Assembly (NCBI GenBank): GCA_943788145.1
Contig: CALSPD010000016.1
Coordinates: forward strand, 36,110-100,109
Source: an uncultured Flavobacteriales bacterium
GTDB taxonomy: Bacteria > Bacteroidota > Bacteroidia > Flavobacteriales_G > Salibacteraceae
DNA: 64,000 nt
Direction of reading: 5' to 3'
Under the pieces are notes generated by a model that did no database searches, was not told the DNA's origin, and saw nothing but the letters and a program-made list of their open reading frames with translations. Positions 35,482 to 43,670 of this stretch are shown piece by piece; position 1 is the stretch's first letter; each line of letters starts with the position of its first letter. Both the position numbers and the translations under genes were made by a program.

Positions 35482-36015
35482 ATGAAACCCATTCCTGAAA
35501 ACCACCTTCCGCACTACGATATACGTCCAAGATTTCGGTATGAAACAGACATCAAATCAAGCGAAATAACCGATAAGATAAAGGCCGCGCTTAAAGCTGA
35601 AGGTTGTCCTTGTAAAGGCTCAGTTCATCCGGGATATGCAACTTTATATCTCCCCATGGAAGAACAACATTATTGGTCTCCGCAATTATCGCTAACCGTG
35701 GAAGAAGACGAATTGGGAACACTTATTCGTGGGTTATACGCACCGCGGCCAGCCGTCTGGACGATGTTTGTGTTCTTCTACTCGTTCATCGGCTTTGCTG
35801 CACTCATCATCAGCATCGTAGGACTTTCCAACTGGTCCTTAAACAAGTCAGCAGCCATTCTTTGGTTCGTGCCGCTTTTGGGGTTGATCTTCCTATCCAT
35901 TTATTTGGTTGCGTACTTTGGTCAAAGAACCAGCATCGAACAAATGATTAAACTTCATCGTTTTCTTGAGGAAAGCACCGGTTTGACCATCGATGCCCAT
36001 AACAACCCAAAATAA
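35482..36015 (+). CDS. Hypothetical membrane protein
   Basis: 177 residues. A soluble N-terminal part (HYDIRPRFRYETDIKSSEI, a start like small PH-type or secretion-linked domains) is followed by two transmembrane helices (TMFVFFYSFIGFAALIISIV and SAAILWFVPLLGLIFLSIYL). The tail contains LHRFLEESTG. No function. The next gene begins on the very next base (TAA then ATG), so the pair is probably one operon. Confidence 0.58.
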   Translation: MKPIPENHLPHYDIRPRFRYETDIKSSEITDKIKAALKAEGCPCKGSVHPGYATLYLPMEEQHYWSPQLSLTVEEDELGTLIRGLYAPRPAVWTMFVFFYSFIGFAALIISIVGLSNWSLNKSAAILWFVPLLGLIFLSIYLVAYFGQRTSIEQMIKLHRFLEESTGLTIDAHNNPK

Positions 36016-36510
36016 ATGCCGCATCGATTTGCACTGACCAGTGTTGGCATTGTGTTTACCGCTGTGTCCCTGCTCTGTAGCCTAACTTTCTTTCTGCCTT
36101 TTATCATAATTCTGCCGGCATCTGGATTTCTTGAAGTCATTTTTAACGCCATTTACCCAAATGATTATCCTTCAGCCGGACGCGCCTCCATCGCAACGCT
36201 GTGCCTAATCATAGCGGTCATTATCTTCTTGTTTTATCAAGCTATAAATCGCCTCGAAAAACCTTCGAAACAAGACCTGAATTTTATGGCCATTAAGTAT
36301 TATCTCATCCTAACCCTGTTTATACACGCTCTAGGCTCATTCATCCACACTTCTTACAATTGGAGTAGCGCAAGCGATGGGCAGTTCATTTTTGGTATAG
36401 CTAATGCCTTTCCCGTGACCAGTTTTGGCTATTTGATTCTTGGTCTAGTCATGGACTGGCTAAGAAGCGAGGATGCCAGCCATCCCGCAGAAAGGCATTC
36501 TGATTCATAA
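36016..36510 (+). CDS. Hypothetical membrane protein
   Basis: 164 residues with four transmembrane helices (VGIVFTAVSLLCSLTFFLPF; SIATLCLIIAVIIFLFYQAI; MAIKYYLILTLFIHALGSFI; FGIANAFPVTSFGYLILGLV). Abuts the upstream gene. No motif recognised. Confidence 0.58.
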   Translation: MPHRFALTSVGIVFTAVSLLCSLTFFLPFIIILPASGFLEVIFNAIYPNDYPSAGRASIATLCLIIAVIIFLFYQAINRLEKPSKQDLNFMAIKYYLILTLFIHALGSFIHTSYNWSSASDGQFIFGIANAFPVTSFGYLILGLVMDWLRSEDASHPAERHSDS

Positions 36511-36599
36511 AAGTCGTTACCAACCGCGGTGTTTAGACTTTTTGTGATGGTACCGTTCAGGTTCGAAACTTTATTTGTTTGACCATTACCAAAAGACCT

Positions 36600-37349
36600 A
36601 TGAAAACAATCACTTATTGCATTTGCCTACTCAGCTTTCTCAGCAGCTGTACAACGCAAAACACGGCTAATTCAGCGAATGAAGCCCTTGACAGCAACGG
36701 AATTGAAATCGACCAAAATGCCCTCATCATTGGCGATCCACTAGATTGTGGTATTGAAAACACCTTATTATTTCCAGTTGGCGGCAGCTATCAGCCTGAG
36801 GCTTACCGAGGTGATCAAATCGAACTTCGATCGCTTTCTTTCACTTCGAATCAATCGAGTAAGCTCTATGACCGCTGGGCCAGCAGCGAATTCATCAACA
36901 GCGACAGAAATGCCTTCGACATCACTAATATTTTATTCTACGACCCTAGAAATCGGGAGAGCTATGCCCTTACAACCGATTCCATTCACATTCTTTCTTT
37001 CGCCCTACACCAAGAATTTGACAATCCTTTGATTTTTTATCGAGTCGTAAAAGCAAACACAAATGGCGATGAAATAGTAGATGAAGCAGATGGCGTAGCA
37101 CTCTACACTTCCACTCTAAATGGCCACGATTTCAGGCAAGTAACACCAGACAATGAGTCGTTTACAGACTATTTCTATTATAGCGCTACTCAATCCATTC
37201 TGGCAAAAACCATTGTAGACCGAAACAAGGACGGGGTTTTTTCTTCAGCTGATGAAACCAACTTTAGGGAGGTTTTGCTCTCTGCTCCAGCTATGGGCGT
37301 GGAAATTTTTGATACCGACTTGAAGAATTCCATTCGCATTGACCATTAA
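36600..37349 (+). CDS. Hypothetical lipoprotein with Asp-rich calcium-like loops
   Basis: 249 residues from the ATG at 36600 (MKTITYCICLLSFLSSCTTQ, lipobox LLSSC region); an upstream start at 36579 adds seven residues and would spoil the signal. Two EF-hand/dockerin-type loops are visible: KANTNGDEIVDEADG and DRNKDGVFSSADE (Asp/Asn at 1, 3, 5; acidic at 12). The region between resembles Bacteroidota proteins reporting VTPDNESFTDYFY-type patterns. Probably a calcium-binding envelope protein; inference. Confidence 0.62.
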   Translation: MKTITYCICLLSFLSSCTTQNTANSANEALDSNGIEIDQNALIIGDPLDCGIENTLLFPVGGSYQPEAYRGDQIELRSLSFTSNQSSKLYDRWASSEFINSDRNAFDITNILFYDPRNRESYALTTDSIHILSFALHQEFDNPLIFYRVVKANTNGDEIVDEADGVALYTSTLNGHDFRQVTPDNESFTDYFYYSATQSILAKTIVDRNKDGVFSSADETNFREVLLSAPAMGVEIFDTDLKNSIRIDH

Positions 37350-37388
37350 TCCAAAAGGTAATGGCTTAACTTGCCAAAAATTGATCGT

Positions 37389-37817
37389 ATGACCTTTCGA
37401 ATCTTGTCCTTTTGCCTTCTTTCCGCGCTCTTTGTTTCGTGTTCAGATGAGTTACCCATCATTGAAGAAAATATAGCCGGAAATTGGAAAGTCACGGCAT
37501 TTGAAGCCAATACACCAGGCTTAAGCCCGGACATCATCGATGCCGCCAAACAAGAAGCGCTTTCGATTTCCTACATATTAAAAACCGACCATCGTGCCTA
37601 CATGAGTTCCATTTATTATACGGAAGGTCAATCGGGCGCTTGGAATCTGAACGAAGAAACGCGCACCATTCAATTGGACAGCCAGTTTGAAGGAGAGGAT
37701 GTAAGCGAAAATTTCTTGGTTACAAGTGTAACTCCCACTAAAATGGAATGGCAACAGGTGCTAGTTGGTATTGGCGAATTGAGCTTTGTCTTGGAAAAGC
37801 ACATTGCTAAGCAATGA
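37389..37817 (+). CDS. Hypothetical lipoprotein, lipocalin-like
   Basis: 142 residues from the ATG at 37389 (TFRILSFCLLSALFVSCSDE, lipobox LFVSC). The mature part starts IAGNWKVTAFEANTPG, followed by strands ending IELSFVLEKH-like. The GxW near the start plus beta strands suggest a lipocalin-like (DUF5004/DUF4923-type) calycin fold. Likely outer-membrane-anchored. A long hairpin begins at its stop codon (37813-37848). Confidence 0.6.
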   Translation: MTFRILSFCLLSALFVSCSDELPIIEENIAGNWKVTAFEANTPGLSPDIIDAAKQEALSISYILKTDHRAYMSSIYYTEGQSGAWNLNEETRTIQLDSQFEGEDVSENFLVTSVTPTKMEWQQVLVGIGELSFVLEKHIAKQ

Positions 37818-37848
37818 CCCCGAAAAGGCAATTCCCTTCAGGGTCATT
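37813..37848. terminator. Bidirectional hairpin between convergent genes
   Basis: AATGACCC (37813-37820) pairs with GGGTCATT (37841-37848); an inner GAAAAGG/CCCTTC stretch can extend the stem around CAATT. It lies between the lipoprotein stop and the end of the minus-strand gene at 37855 and could serve both. No long T run, so strength is uncertain. Confidence 0.5.
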
Positions 37849-37854
37849 AACAAA

Positions 37855-39105
37855 CTAAACAGCTTTATCTGGCTTGTTCAAGGCAAATGCTACTTGGACG
37901 AAGCGCTGATTCACCTCAACCGAAAGTTGATCTAGGTAGGTGATTAGAGAAACGACCGTAGCATGCTTAAAATGAGCGTCTTCCCATGATTGGTTACCAT
38001 ATTCTTTTGTTGCCATTTCGTCAAGGTTTACCCATCGCGCTAATTCAGAATCATCAACGCCAATTTCTGTCATTCCAGCCTTCCATTCGCCAATCATCCG
38101 CTTCAAAGCAATAGCATTGTAGGTTTTTTGTTCATCCAATAACTCGTGCTGAAGATGCTCGGTTCCTGTTCCCCAAGCCATATCTTGAATATTCATTGAA
38201 ACGGCTTCTTCCTCGGAAACAGATTGGCTTAACACGATGGAATGTATTCGAAAGGCCTCCATGTAATCTAGCAATTCCTTTGTGCGCTTGTAAACTGGCT
38301 CCATGGAGCGTTTTACCGAATCAGGCAAGGCCATCATGACTTGTGCACTTTCTTCGTTCGATTGTATAGTCTGTTGCCGCATACTTTCATGCATGACGTA
38401 GAAGCTATCGCGGATGTCCTTGCTGTTACTGAGGTTGAACATGGCGAAGAGCAAACCACCACAAGAAATCATGATGACAGAATTCACCATGGTATTGAAG
38501 CGCATTTCAACCCTGCGAATTCGAGTTAAAAAATAAATGGGAACATAGGCAAAGACATACAAAGTGACGCTCGATAGCATCAAGGGCATAGCAGTTGGCC
38601 AGTGCATGATTTTGAAAATAACTCCGATGGCGGCTATAGAAGCCAGAATGAAACCAAAGGCAAAGACCAATTTATCGGTCTTACTCTCCTCGTCTTTAAA
38701 CTTCAAGACGATCATTAATGGAAGAAAAACCAGGCTAAAAAAGAAGCCTGCTAGAACGATGCATACTCCTGCCCCTGGCAAGTGAAACGACTTTAAAATT
38801 GCTCCAGCGACAGTAAAGAACGCAGTGGCAATACCCGAAATATATAATGTGTTTTTCATGGCGTAATAATTTTTAAACGTTAATAAATTGGTGGTTTCCT
38901 CCTCTATTTCTCGCAATTCATTTTTGAAGAATCGAGGCAACACGTTTTCATAGAACTTGTAAAAGTCTTGGTCGTAAGAAAGCTCTTCTTCCATGATACA
39001 GCATATGTGATCTAGTAGGTTCAATTGCAGATCTTCAATTGTCACCCCACGTGCCTTTATATCATTGAATATGAAGTCTATTTCCTTCTCATCAAGTGTG
39101 CGCAT
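37855..39105 (-). CDS. PadR-linked membrane protein with two GldL-like motifs
   Basis: 416 residues. Soluble N-terminal part (residues 1-75) with CC near the start (LLDHICCIMEEEL), then about five transmembrane helices (residues 80-240). The ends of helix pairs carry AGAILKSFHLPGAG and IGVIFKIMHWPTAM. This F/L-K-x-x-H-x-P-x-A motif is found in GldL, the T9SS/gliding motor protein, and in GldL-related proteins. The C-terminal 170 residues are helical and soluble. It overlaps the upstream padR-like gene by 14 bases, so it is presumably its regulatory target. Function unknown. Confidence 0.65.
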   Translation of the reverse strand: MRTLDEKEIDFIFNDIKARGVTIEDLQLNLLDHICCIMEEELSYDQDFYKFYENVLPRFFKNELREIEEETTNLLTFKNYYAMKNTLYISGIATAFFTVAGAILKSFHLPGAGVCIVLAGFFFSLVFLPLMIVLKFKDEESKTDKLVFAFGFILASIAAIGVIFKIMHWPTAMPLMLSSVTLYVFAYVPIYFLTRIRRVEMRFNTMVNSVIMISCGGLLFAMFNLSNSKDIRDSFYVMHESMRQQTIQSNEESAQVMMALPDSVKRSMEPVYKRTKELLDYMEAFRIHSIVLSQSVSEEEAVSMNIQDMAWGTGTEHLQHELLDEQKTYNAIALKRMIGEWKAGMTEIGVDDSELARWVNLDEMATKEYGNQSWEDAHFKHATVVSLITYLDQLSVEVNQRFVQVAFALNKPDKAV

Positions 39106-39442
39106 TTCCGAGTTTTGGTTCTAAATCCAACAAAAACTTCATGGTATTCACAAAGTCAGAGAATTCGTTCACTCGTTCCGTAGCCATTGTCCGCCCTTGA
39201 TCAGTGAGCTTATAATACTTGCGAACACGTTTTCCGATAAACTCCTTCTCTGTATCCAATTCACCATTTTTTTCTAGTGCATGCAAGGTGGGATATAGAG
39301 CGCCCTCTGTGATGAGTATTTTCCCATCGGTCAATTCCTTGACACGTTGGGTGATCTCATAACCATACATCTTACCCTGCTCTTTTAGTAGGTTTAAAAC
39401 GATGGTTTTGAGTGTTCCTTTTATTAGTTCTGATGAATACAT
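39092..39442 (-). CDS. PadR-family transcriptional regulator
   Basis: 116 residues from the ATG at 39442 (MYSSELIKGTLKTIVLNLLK); an ATG 15 bases further upstream is possible. The winged-helix PadR domain is complete: QGKMYGYEITQRVKELTDG, LITEGALYPTLHALEKNGEL, FIGKRVRKYYKLTDQGR. A short C-terminal helical part resembles subfamily 2. These repressors control membrane or stress genes beside them. A 10-bp inverted repeat immediately upstream (39466-39489) is a plausible autoregulatory operator. Confidence 0.9.
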   Translation of the reverse strand: MYSSELIKGTLKTIVLNLLKEQGKMYGYEITQRVKELTDGKILITEGALYPTLHALEKNGELDTEKEFIGKRVRKYYKLTDQGRTMATERVNEFSDFVNTMKFLLDLEPKLGNAHT

Positions 39443-39465
39443 AGGACAAATATACATTAGTTTCT

Positions 39466-39489
39466 TATGTATTGACGATTCAATACATA
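39466..39489. promoter_or_regulatory. Inverted repeat, putative PadR operator
   Basis: TATGTATTGA-CGAT-TCAATACATA: perfect 10-base arms with a 4-base spacer, 24 bases before the padR-like ATG. It contains the ATGT...ACAT half-sites typical of PadR operators, although the spacing differs from the 8-base version. It also lies in the AT-rich promoter zone between this operon and the Smr gene. Confidence 0.6.
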
Positions 39490-39527
39490 ATATTCTTAGG
39501 TATTTAGATTAACTAATTGATTTTATG

Positions 39528-39785
39528 CTACTTAAATTTGAAATAGACAAATAAGCGACCGAAGTTCTTACTATCCTTATCTATTCTATGGTATTTATTC
39601 TTGATGTGTTTCTGGTCCAAGAAGCGGATAACTTTCTTCTTTAATTGACCACTCCCCTTTCCGGGTATGATTTCGAGCGTGCCAATTTTCCGCTCCAAAC
39701 AATCATCAATAGCTTGATTCAATGATTTATCGATGAGATCGCCTTTATTGAAGATATCGTGTAAATCGAGTTTAAGTTTAGACAT
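39528..39785 (-). CDS. Smr-domain protein
   Basis: 85 residues from the ATG at 39785 (MSKLKLDLHDIFNKGDLIDK). The Smr fold signature is visible: LDLH near the start, then LEIIPGKGSGQLKKKVIRFL (GKG loop) and NKYHRIDK. Stand-alone Smr proteins are small endonuclease-like or RNA-binding domains. Longer starts reach into the divergent glycosyltransferase start and are unlikely. Confidence 0.8.
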   Translation of the reverse strand: MSKLKLDLHDIFNKGDLIDKSLNQAIDDCLERKIGTLEIIPGKGSGQLKKKVIRFLDQKHIKNKYHRIDKDSKNFGRLFVYFKFK

Positions 39786-39827
39786 AAGCTGGGCTAAAGT
39801 GTAAAAATCGATATTCGCTCCTAAGCG

Positions 39828-40622
39828 ATGAAATCCAATCCAATTATTTCCATCATCATGCCTGTGCAAAACACGGAGGCTTACCTAAAAGTCTGTTTGG
39901 ATTCCATAATCGATCAGAGCTATCAGGCTTGGGAGCTCATTGCTGTAAACGACCATAGCACCGATTTATCGAAAAAAATCCTGCAATCGTACGCTAAACA
40001 GGATGATAGAATCAAAACCATCGACAATCCTTCAAGCGGCATCATTGCTGCGCTAGTGCATGGTCATAAAGCCTGTTCAGGAAGGTTTATATGCCGAATG
40101 GATTCAGACGACATCATGGCGCCAACTAAGTTAAACGAGCTTCTCGGTCCTCTTTTAGAGCACGGAGCGGGTCATGTTGCTTCCTGTGGAACCGTATATT
40201 TCTCTGAAGCGTTTCAACTTGGTAATGGCTACAAGCGTTATGCTGACTGGATCAACGGTATAGTCGAATCGGGCGATTATTGGTCGGATGTTTATAAGGA
40301 GTGTGTTATTCCCTCTTGTTGTTGGATGGTTCACCGATCTGATTTCGAATCGATTGGAGGATTTAATTCGAATCAATACCCAGAGGATTATGATTTATGC
40401 TTTCGATTTTATCAAGCAAAGTTTCAAATTATTGGAGTTAATCGTCCGTTGCACCGTTGGCGCGACCGAGCTGACCGCATTTCTCGGATTAGCGATATTT
40501 ACAAGGACAATCGATTCTTCGATTTAAAAGTGGACTACTTTCTTGCAATCGACCACCAAGAATCTCGGCCGCTGGTACTTTGGGGCGCGGGAAAAATGGA
40601 AAGGACTTGGCGAAAAGATTAA
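39828..40622 (+). CDS. Family 2 glycosyltransferase, 5' piece of frameshifted gene
   Basis: GT-A domain: ISIIMPVQNTEAYLKVCLDS, a DRIK..DNPSSGIIAALVHG segment, the acidic RMDSDD (metal-binding DxD), and YPEDYDLCFRFYQAKFQI. It transfers a sugar from a nucleotide donor, probably to a polysaccharide. The gene breaks in the run of five A at 40592-40596: with six A the text becomes LWGAGKNGKDLAKRLIHRG and continues in the frame of 40580-40840. The real protein is about 337 residues. Divergent from the Smr gene. Confidence 0.85.
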   Translation: MKSNPIISIIMPVQNTEAYLKVCLDSIIDQSYQAWELIAVNDHSTDLSKKILQSYAKQDDRIKTIDNPSSGIIAALVHGHKACSGRFICRMDSDDIMAPTKLNELLGPLLEHGAGHVASCGTVYFSEAFQLGNGYKRYADWINGIVESGDYWSDVYKECVIPSCCWMVHRSDFESIGGFNSNQYPEDYDLCFRFYQAKFQIIGVNRPLHRWRDRADRISRISDIYKDNRFFDLKVDYFLAIDHQESRPLVLWGAGKMERTWRKD

Positions 40623-40840
40623 TCCATCGAGGTATTGACTTCCATTGGGTTTGCGAAACTTCCTCGAAAATTGGAAAGGATATCTATGGTATTCGGATGA
40701 AAGGAATTGATTCTTTTCCGCAATTCAAGAATCCTCAGATCATCGTTGCCGTAAGCAGCCCAAAGGATCAGCAGCTGGTGCGTTCAAAACTCAGGGCATT
40801 GTCAGAAACTTGCGCATTGGATTTTTGTTTTTTCCTCTGA
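40580..40840 (+). CDS. Glycosyltransferase C-terminal Rossmann-like extension, 3' piece
   Basis: Continues the previous piece. GAGKNGKDLAKRLIHRGIDF is a G-x-G-x-x-G nucleotide-binding-like start, followed by IGKDIYGIRMKGIDSFPQFK and PQIIVAVSSPKDQQLVRSKL. The fold looks like the N-terminal binding domain of PglD-type sugar transferases or a CoA-binding Rossmann module. The last 73 bases overlap the antisense amidotransferase gene. Confidence 0.6.
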   Translation: MGRGKNGKDLAKRLIHRGIDFHWVCETSSKIGKDIYGIRMKGIDSFPQFKNPQIIVAVSSPKDQQLVRSKLRALSETCALDFCFFL

Positions 40841-41403
40841 TTTGATTCTAGGAAGTTGGTCAACAACTCCCTTCCAAATTGTGTAATTATGCTTTCGGGA
40901 TGAAACTGAACCCCAAACCACGGCCACTCCGAATGGGTCACAGCCATAACTATTCCTTCTGAATCCGTTGCTGTTACCGAGTAATGCTCGGGCATTCCCG
41001 CTTGATAAAACCCCCAACTATGATACCTGCCCACTTTAAAATGGTCGGGTAAACCAAGGAATAAATCGCTGTGGTCTTGCACAAAAAGATGTTCCCGAGC
41101 ACCATGGTAAACCGGCAATAGATTTGTCATGTGTCCACCCGCGCTTATCAACAGCGCTTGCATTCCGAGACAGACGCCTAGTACGGGTTTGTGTTCTGGC
41201 CATTTATCCAAAAATGCCAAGAGCTGACCCGACTCTTCGGGGAGCCCAGGACCAGGACAGATGAGCAGATGCGAGAAATCACTCGATTCGATTTGAGCTA
41301 GTTGATCATTTTGCACAACATGAAACGACACATCCATCCCCTCCAATAAATGGAGAAGGTTGTAGGTAAACGAATCGTAATTATCAATAACTAGTACATG
41401 CAT
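40768..41403 (-). CDS. pabA: Anthranilate/aminodeoxychorismate synthase component II (glutamine amidotransferase)
   Basis: 211 residues. Class I amidotransferase: VLVIDNYDSFTYNLLHLLEG, nucleophile in GVCLGMQAL, His/Glu in VQFHPESI, and the linking YHSWGF. It supplies ammonia from glutamine to TrpE or PabB. With no trpE, trpD or pabB beside it, the choice between folate and tryptophan roles is open; the symbol is given for the likelier folate role. The C-terminal tail (KKQKSNAQVSDNALSFERTS) overlaps the convergent gene and is poorly conserved-looking. Confidence 0.85.
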   Translation of the reverse strand: MHVLVIDNYDSFTYNLLHLLEGMDVSFHVVQNDQLAQIESSDFSHLLICPGPGLPEESGQLLAFLDKWPEHKPVLGVCLGMQALLISAGGHMTNLLPVYHGAREHLFVQDHSDLFLGLPDHFKVGRYHSWGFYQAGMPEHYSVTATDSEGIVMAVTHSEWPWFGVQFHPESIITQFGRELLTNFLESNQRKKQKSNAQVSDNALSFERTSC

Positions 41404-41525
41404 GCGATCAAACTTCTGAAGACCAAAAATCTATTTTTGACCAACATAAGCCGACATAAATTTCGGCTTTGTTCGATTCAATTAATATAAGCCTATCCAA
41501 TTAACCCCATAAATCCAACATGCTT

Positions 41526-41903
41526 ATGAAATCTGTAATAAATAGTTTGAATGCTCCAGCCCCGATTGGCCCCTATTCACAAGCCATTATGTATGGCGAC
41601 ATGCTTTTTGTGAGCGGTCAAATTGCTATTGACCCAGAAACAGGCAACATCGATACAACTAGTATTAAGGCCGAAACGGAAATGGTTATGAAAAACCTGA
41701 AAGGTGTATTAAATGAAGCTGGAATGGACTTTTCAAATGTTCTAAAATGCTCCATTTTCTTGAGCGACATGAGTAGCTTTTCTGAAGTGAACGATGTTTA
41801 TGGAAAATACTTCACGACCAATCCTCCAGCACGCGAGACGGTAGCGGTTAAAACACTTCCTAAACATGTGAACGTTGAAATCAGCTGTATCGCTGGGAAA
41901 TAA
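41526..41903 (+). CDS. RidA/YjgF family protein
   Basis: 125 residues from the ATG at 41526 (an ATG two codons upstream at 41520 is equally possible). The family pattern is complete: NAPAPIGPYSQAIMYGDMLF, VSGQIAIDPETG, MKNLKGVLNEAGMDFSNV, YFTTNPPARETVAVKTLPKH. This is a trimeric enamine/imine deaminase that detoxifies 2-aminoacrylate, including the Arg (PARETV) and Glu of the active site. Followed by a strong bidirectional terminator. Confidence 0.93.
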   Translation: MKSVINSLNAPAPIGPYSQAIMYGDMLFVSGQIAIDPETGNIDTTSIKAETEMVMKNLKGVLNEAGMDFSNVLKCSIFLSDMSSFSEVNDVYGKYFTTNPPARETVAVKTLPKHVNVEISCIAGK

Positions 41904-41905
41904 AA

Positions 41906-41927
41906 AAAAGCCCTAAAAAGGGCTTTT
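41906..41927. terminator. Bidirectional Rho-independent terminator
   Basis: AAAAGCCC (41906-41913) pairs with GGGCTTTT (41920-41927) around TAAAAA. With flanking A and T runs it works in either direction, separating RidA (+) from the desaturase (-). Confidence 0.85.
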
Positions 41928-41945
41928 CATTCAGTGTTGTTGGCG

Positions 41946-43055
41946 TTATGCCATAGCCATAGATCCTTTTGTTTCTGGGAAACTTAACTTCTTCATCGTC
42001 CGTTGATGAATGGATAAGGCTTCGCCAAATGTAGGTACGCTGCGATATGGTACACCAAACTCTTCAGCTGTAGCTTTTACAATTTTTGAAATCGCTGGGT
42101 AATGAATATGGCTAATACTTGGGAAAATATGATGTTCAACTTGAAAGTTTAAACCACCACAATACCACGTTAAAAGTTTATTCTCTGCACCAAAATTGCT
42201 TGTTGTACTCAATTGATGCGCTTCATAGCACTGCTCTAGCGCTGGAGCACCCTCTTCGATAAAATCGTGGTCTTCCATAATGTGTGCTGGTTGGAAAATC
42301 ATCGCAAGCAATAAACCACCCATAAGGTGTAAGAGCATGAATCCAGCAATTACAATCCCAACACCATATCCACCAATAGTAAGTGGAATCACAATCATGT
42401 ATGTTAAGTAAACAATTTTACTCACAACCAACGTAGCGATAGCAGCTGCATAAGAAACATTTTGCCCTTCCAATAATCCAAGGTTTTTATACTTCGTAAT
42501 ACGTTTAAAGTCTTTGATTAAGACCCAACTAAACGTCATAAAAGCGTATAAGAACCACGCATAGATATATTGATATCGGTGTCTTGGCTTCCATGGTTCA
42601 TGCGGAGTAAAACGCATGATGTTACCTGCTTCTAAGTCTTCATCCAATCCGCGCACGTTCGTAAAACTGTGGTGTAGCACATTATGTTGAATTCTCCAAG
42701 ACAGCGAATTACCACCTATCAAATTCAAAGAATAACCAAACACTTGATTTACCCATTTTTTTCTAGAGAAAGAACCGTGATTGGCATCGTGCATCACAGC
42801 AAGACCAATACCTGCCACTCCCACTCCCATCACGGCCGAGAGTAAAATGTATTGCCACGCTGAAACGTGAACAATCATCATAAACGTGTATGGGCCGAAA
42901 TACATGGCGAACATCGTCAAAGCCTTCAATAGCGCACGACTTCCGCCTGTACGATCAATTTTATTCTTATCGAAATATTCGTTTACCCGAGATCTCAGGT
43001 TACGTGCAAACTCTTGTTTGTCGCGTCTATTATACCGTGGAATTGCCTTATTCAA
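41946..43055 (-). CDS. Membrane fatty-acid (acyl-lipid) desaturase
   Basis: 369 residues. The three histidine boxes of membrane diiron desaturases are intact: HDANH, HNVLHH (in QHNVLHHSFTN) and QVEHH (in NFQVEHHIFPSI). There are four or more transmembrane helices (FAMYFGPYTFMMIVHVSAW; YILLSAVMGVGVAGIGLAVM; ATLVVSKIVYLTYMIVIPL). The QVEHH third box places it with front-end/acyl-lipid desaturases without a cytochrome b5 domain. It introduces a double bond into fatty acyl chains of membrane lipids. Next upstream gene is the FKBP, 26 bases away. Confidence 0.9.
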   Translation of the reverse strand: MNKAIPRYNRRDKQEFARNLRSRVNEYFDKNKIDRTGGSRALLKALTMFAMYFGPYTFMMIVHVSAWQYILLSAVMGVGVAGIGLAVMHDANHGSFSRKKWVNQVFGYSLNLIGGNSLSWRIQHNVLHHSFTNVRGLDEDLEAGNIMRFTPHEPWKPRHRYQYIYAWFLYAFMTFSWVLIKDFKRITKYKNLGLLEGQNVSYAAAIATLVVSKIVYLTYMIVIPLTIGGYGVGIVIAGFMLLHLMGGLLLAMIFQPAHIMEDHDFIEEGAPALEQCYEAHQLSTTSNFGAENKLLTWYCGGLNFQVEHHIFPSISHIHYPAISKIVKATAEEFGVPYRSVPTFGEALSIHQRTMKKLSFPETKGSMAMA

Positions 43056-43081
43056 ATTGCAAGCTTTTAATTAAAAAACGA

Positions 43082-43510
43082 TTAGTCTACCGAAACGATA
43101 GTGATGTCGAAGGTTAAATCTTTACCCGCCAATGGATGATTTGCGTCCAATGTAATGGATTCCTCGGTTACCTCAGTAACTGTAACTGGAATTTGACGGC
43201 CATCTTCTAAATTAGATACGAGTCGTTGTCCTGGTGTAGGATTTAGACTTTCTGGTATTGCGTTTTTTGGAACCTGATAGATCAATTCTTCATTCATTTG
43301 ACCATAAGCCTCATCAGCAGGAATGGTGAAAACTTTGTTTTCTTCCACTTTCATACCAATTACTGCTTTATCAAAACCTGGGATGACTTGTCCTGTTCCT
43401 ACTTCGAACTGCAATGGATCACGCCCTTCAGACGAATCGAAAAGCTCTCCATTGTTCAATGTTCCTTTGTAGTGTAATGCGATTGTATCGTTTTCTGCAA
43501 TCTCCTTCAT
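43082..43510 (-). CDS. FKBP-type peptidyl-prolyl isomerase, SlyD-like
   Basis: 142 residues. NDTIALHYKGTLNNGELFDS, then FEVGTGQVIPGFDKAVIGMK and FTIPADEAYG form the FKBP half. The 75-residue insert-in-flap region (YQVPKNAIPESLNPTPGQRL) and the return strands (DANHPLAGKDLTFDITIVSV) are as in SlyD. The metal-binding His/Cys tail of E. coli SlyD is absent. Cytoplasmic folding helper. The upstream terminator at 43625-43655 isolates it from the next gene. Confidence 0.92.
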   Translation of the reverse strand: MKEIAENDTIALHYKGTLNNGELFDSSEGRDPLQFEVGTGQVIPGFDKAVIGMKVEENKVFTIPADEAYGQMNEELIYQVPKNAIPESLNPTPGQRLVSNLEDGRQIPVTVTEVTEESITLDANHPLAGKDLTFDITIVSVD

Positions 43511-43624
43511 GTAATACTTTTTCTACTTATTTGGCGGCAAAGGTAAGTCGAACTCTTCAGCCGATCGCTATCGATTCCCACATCTATGACAACAATCATG
43601 TTCAAAACCCCTATTCGCGGGCAA

Positions 43625-43655
43625 AAAAAAAAGCGAACAAACGTTCGCTTTTTTT
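43625..43655. terminator. Strong Rho-independent terminator
   Basis: GCGAAC (43633-43638) pairs with GTTCGC (43643-43648) around AAAC, flanked by ten A on the left and seven T on the right. It separates the SRPBCC gene (ends 43671) from the FKBP promoter. Confidence 0.85.
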
Positions 43656-43670
43656 AGTCGATAATCTCCG

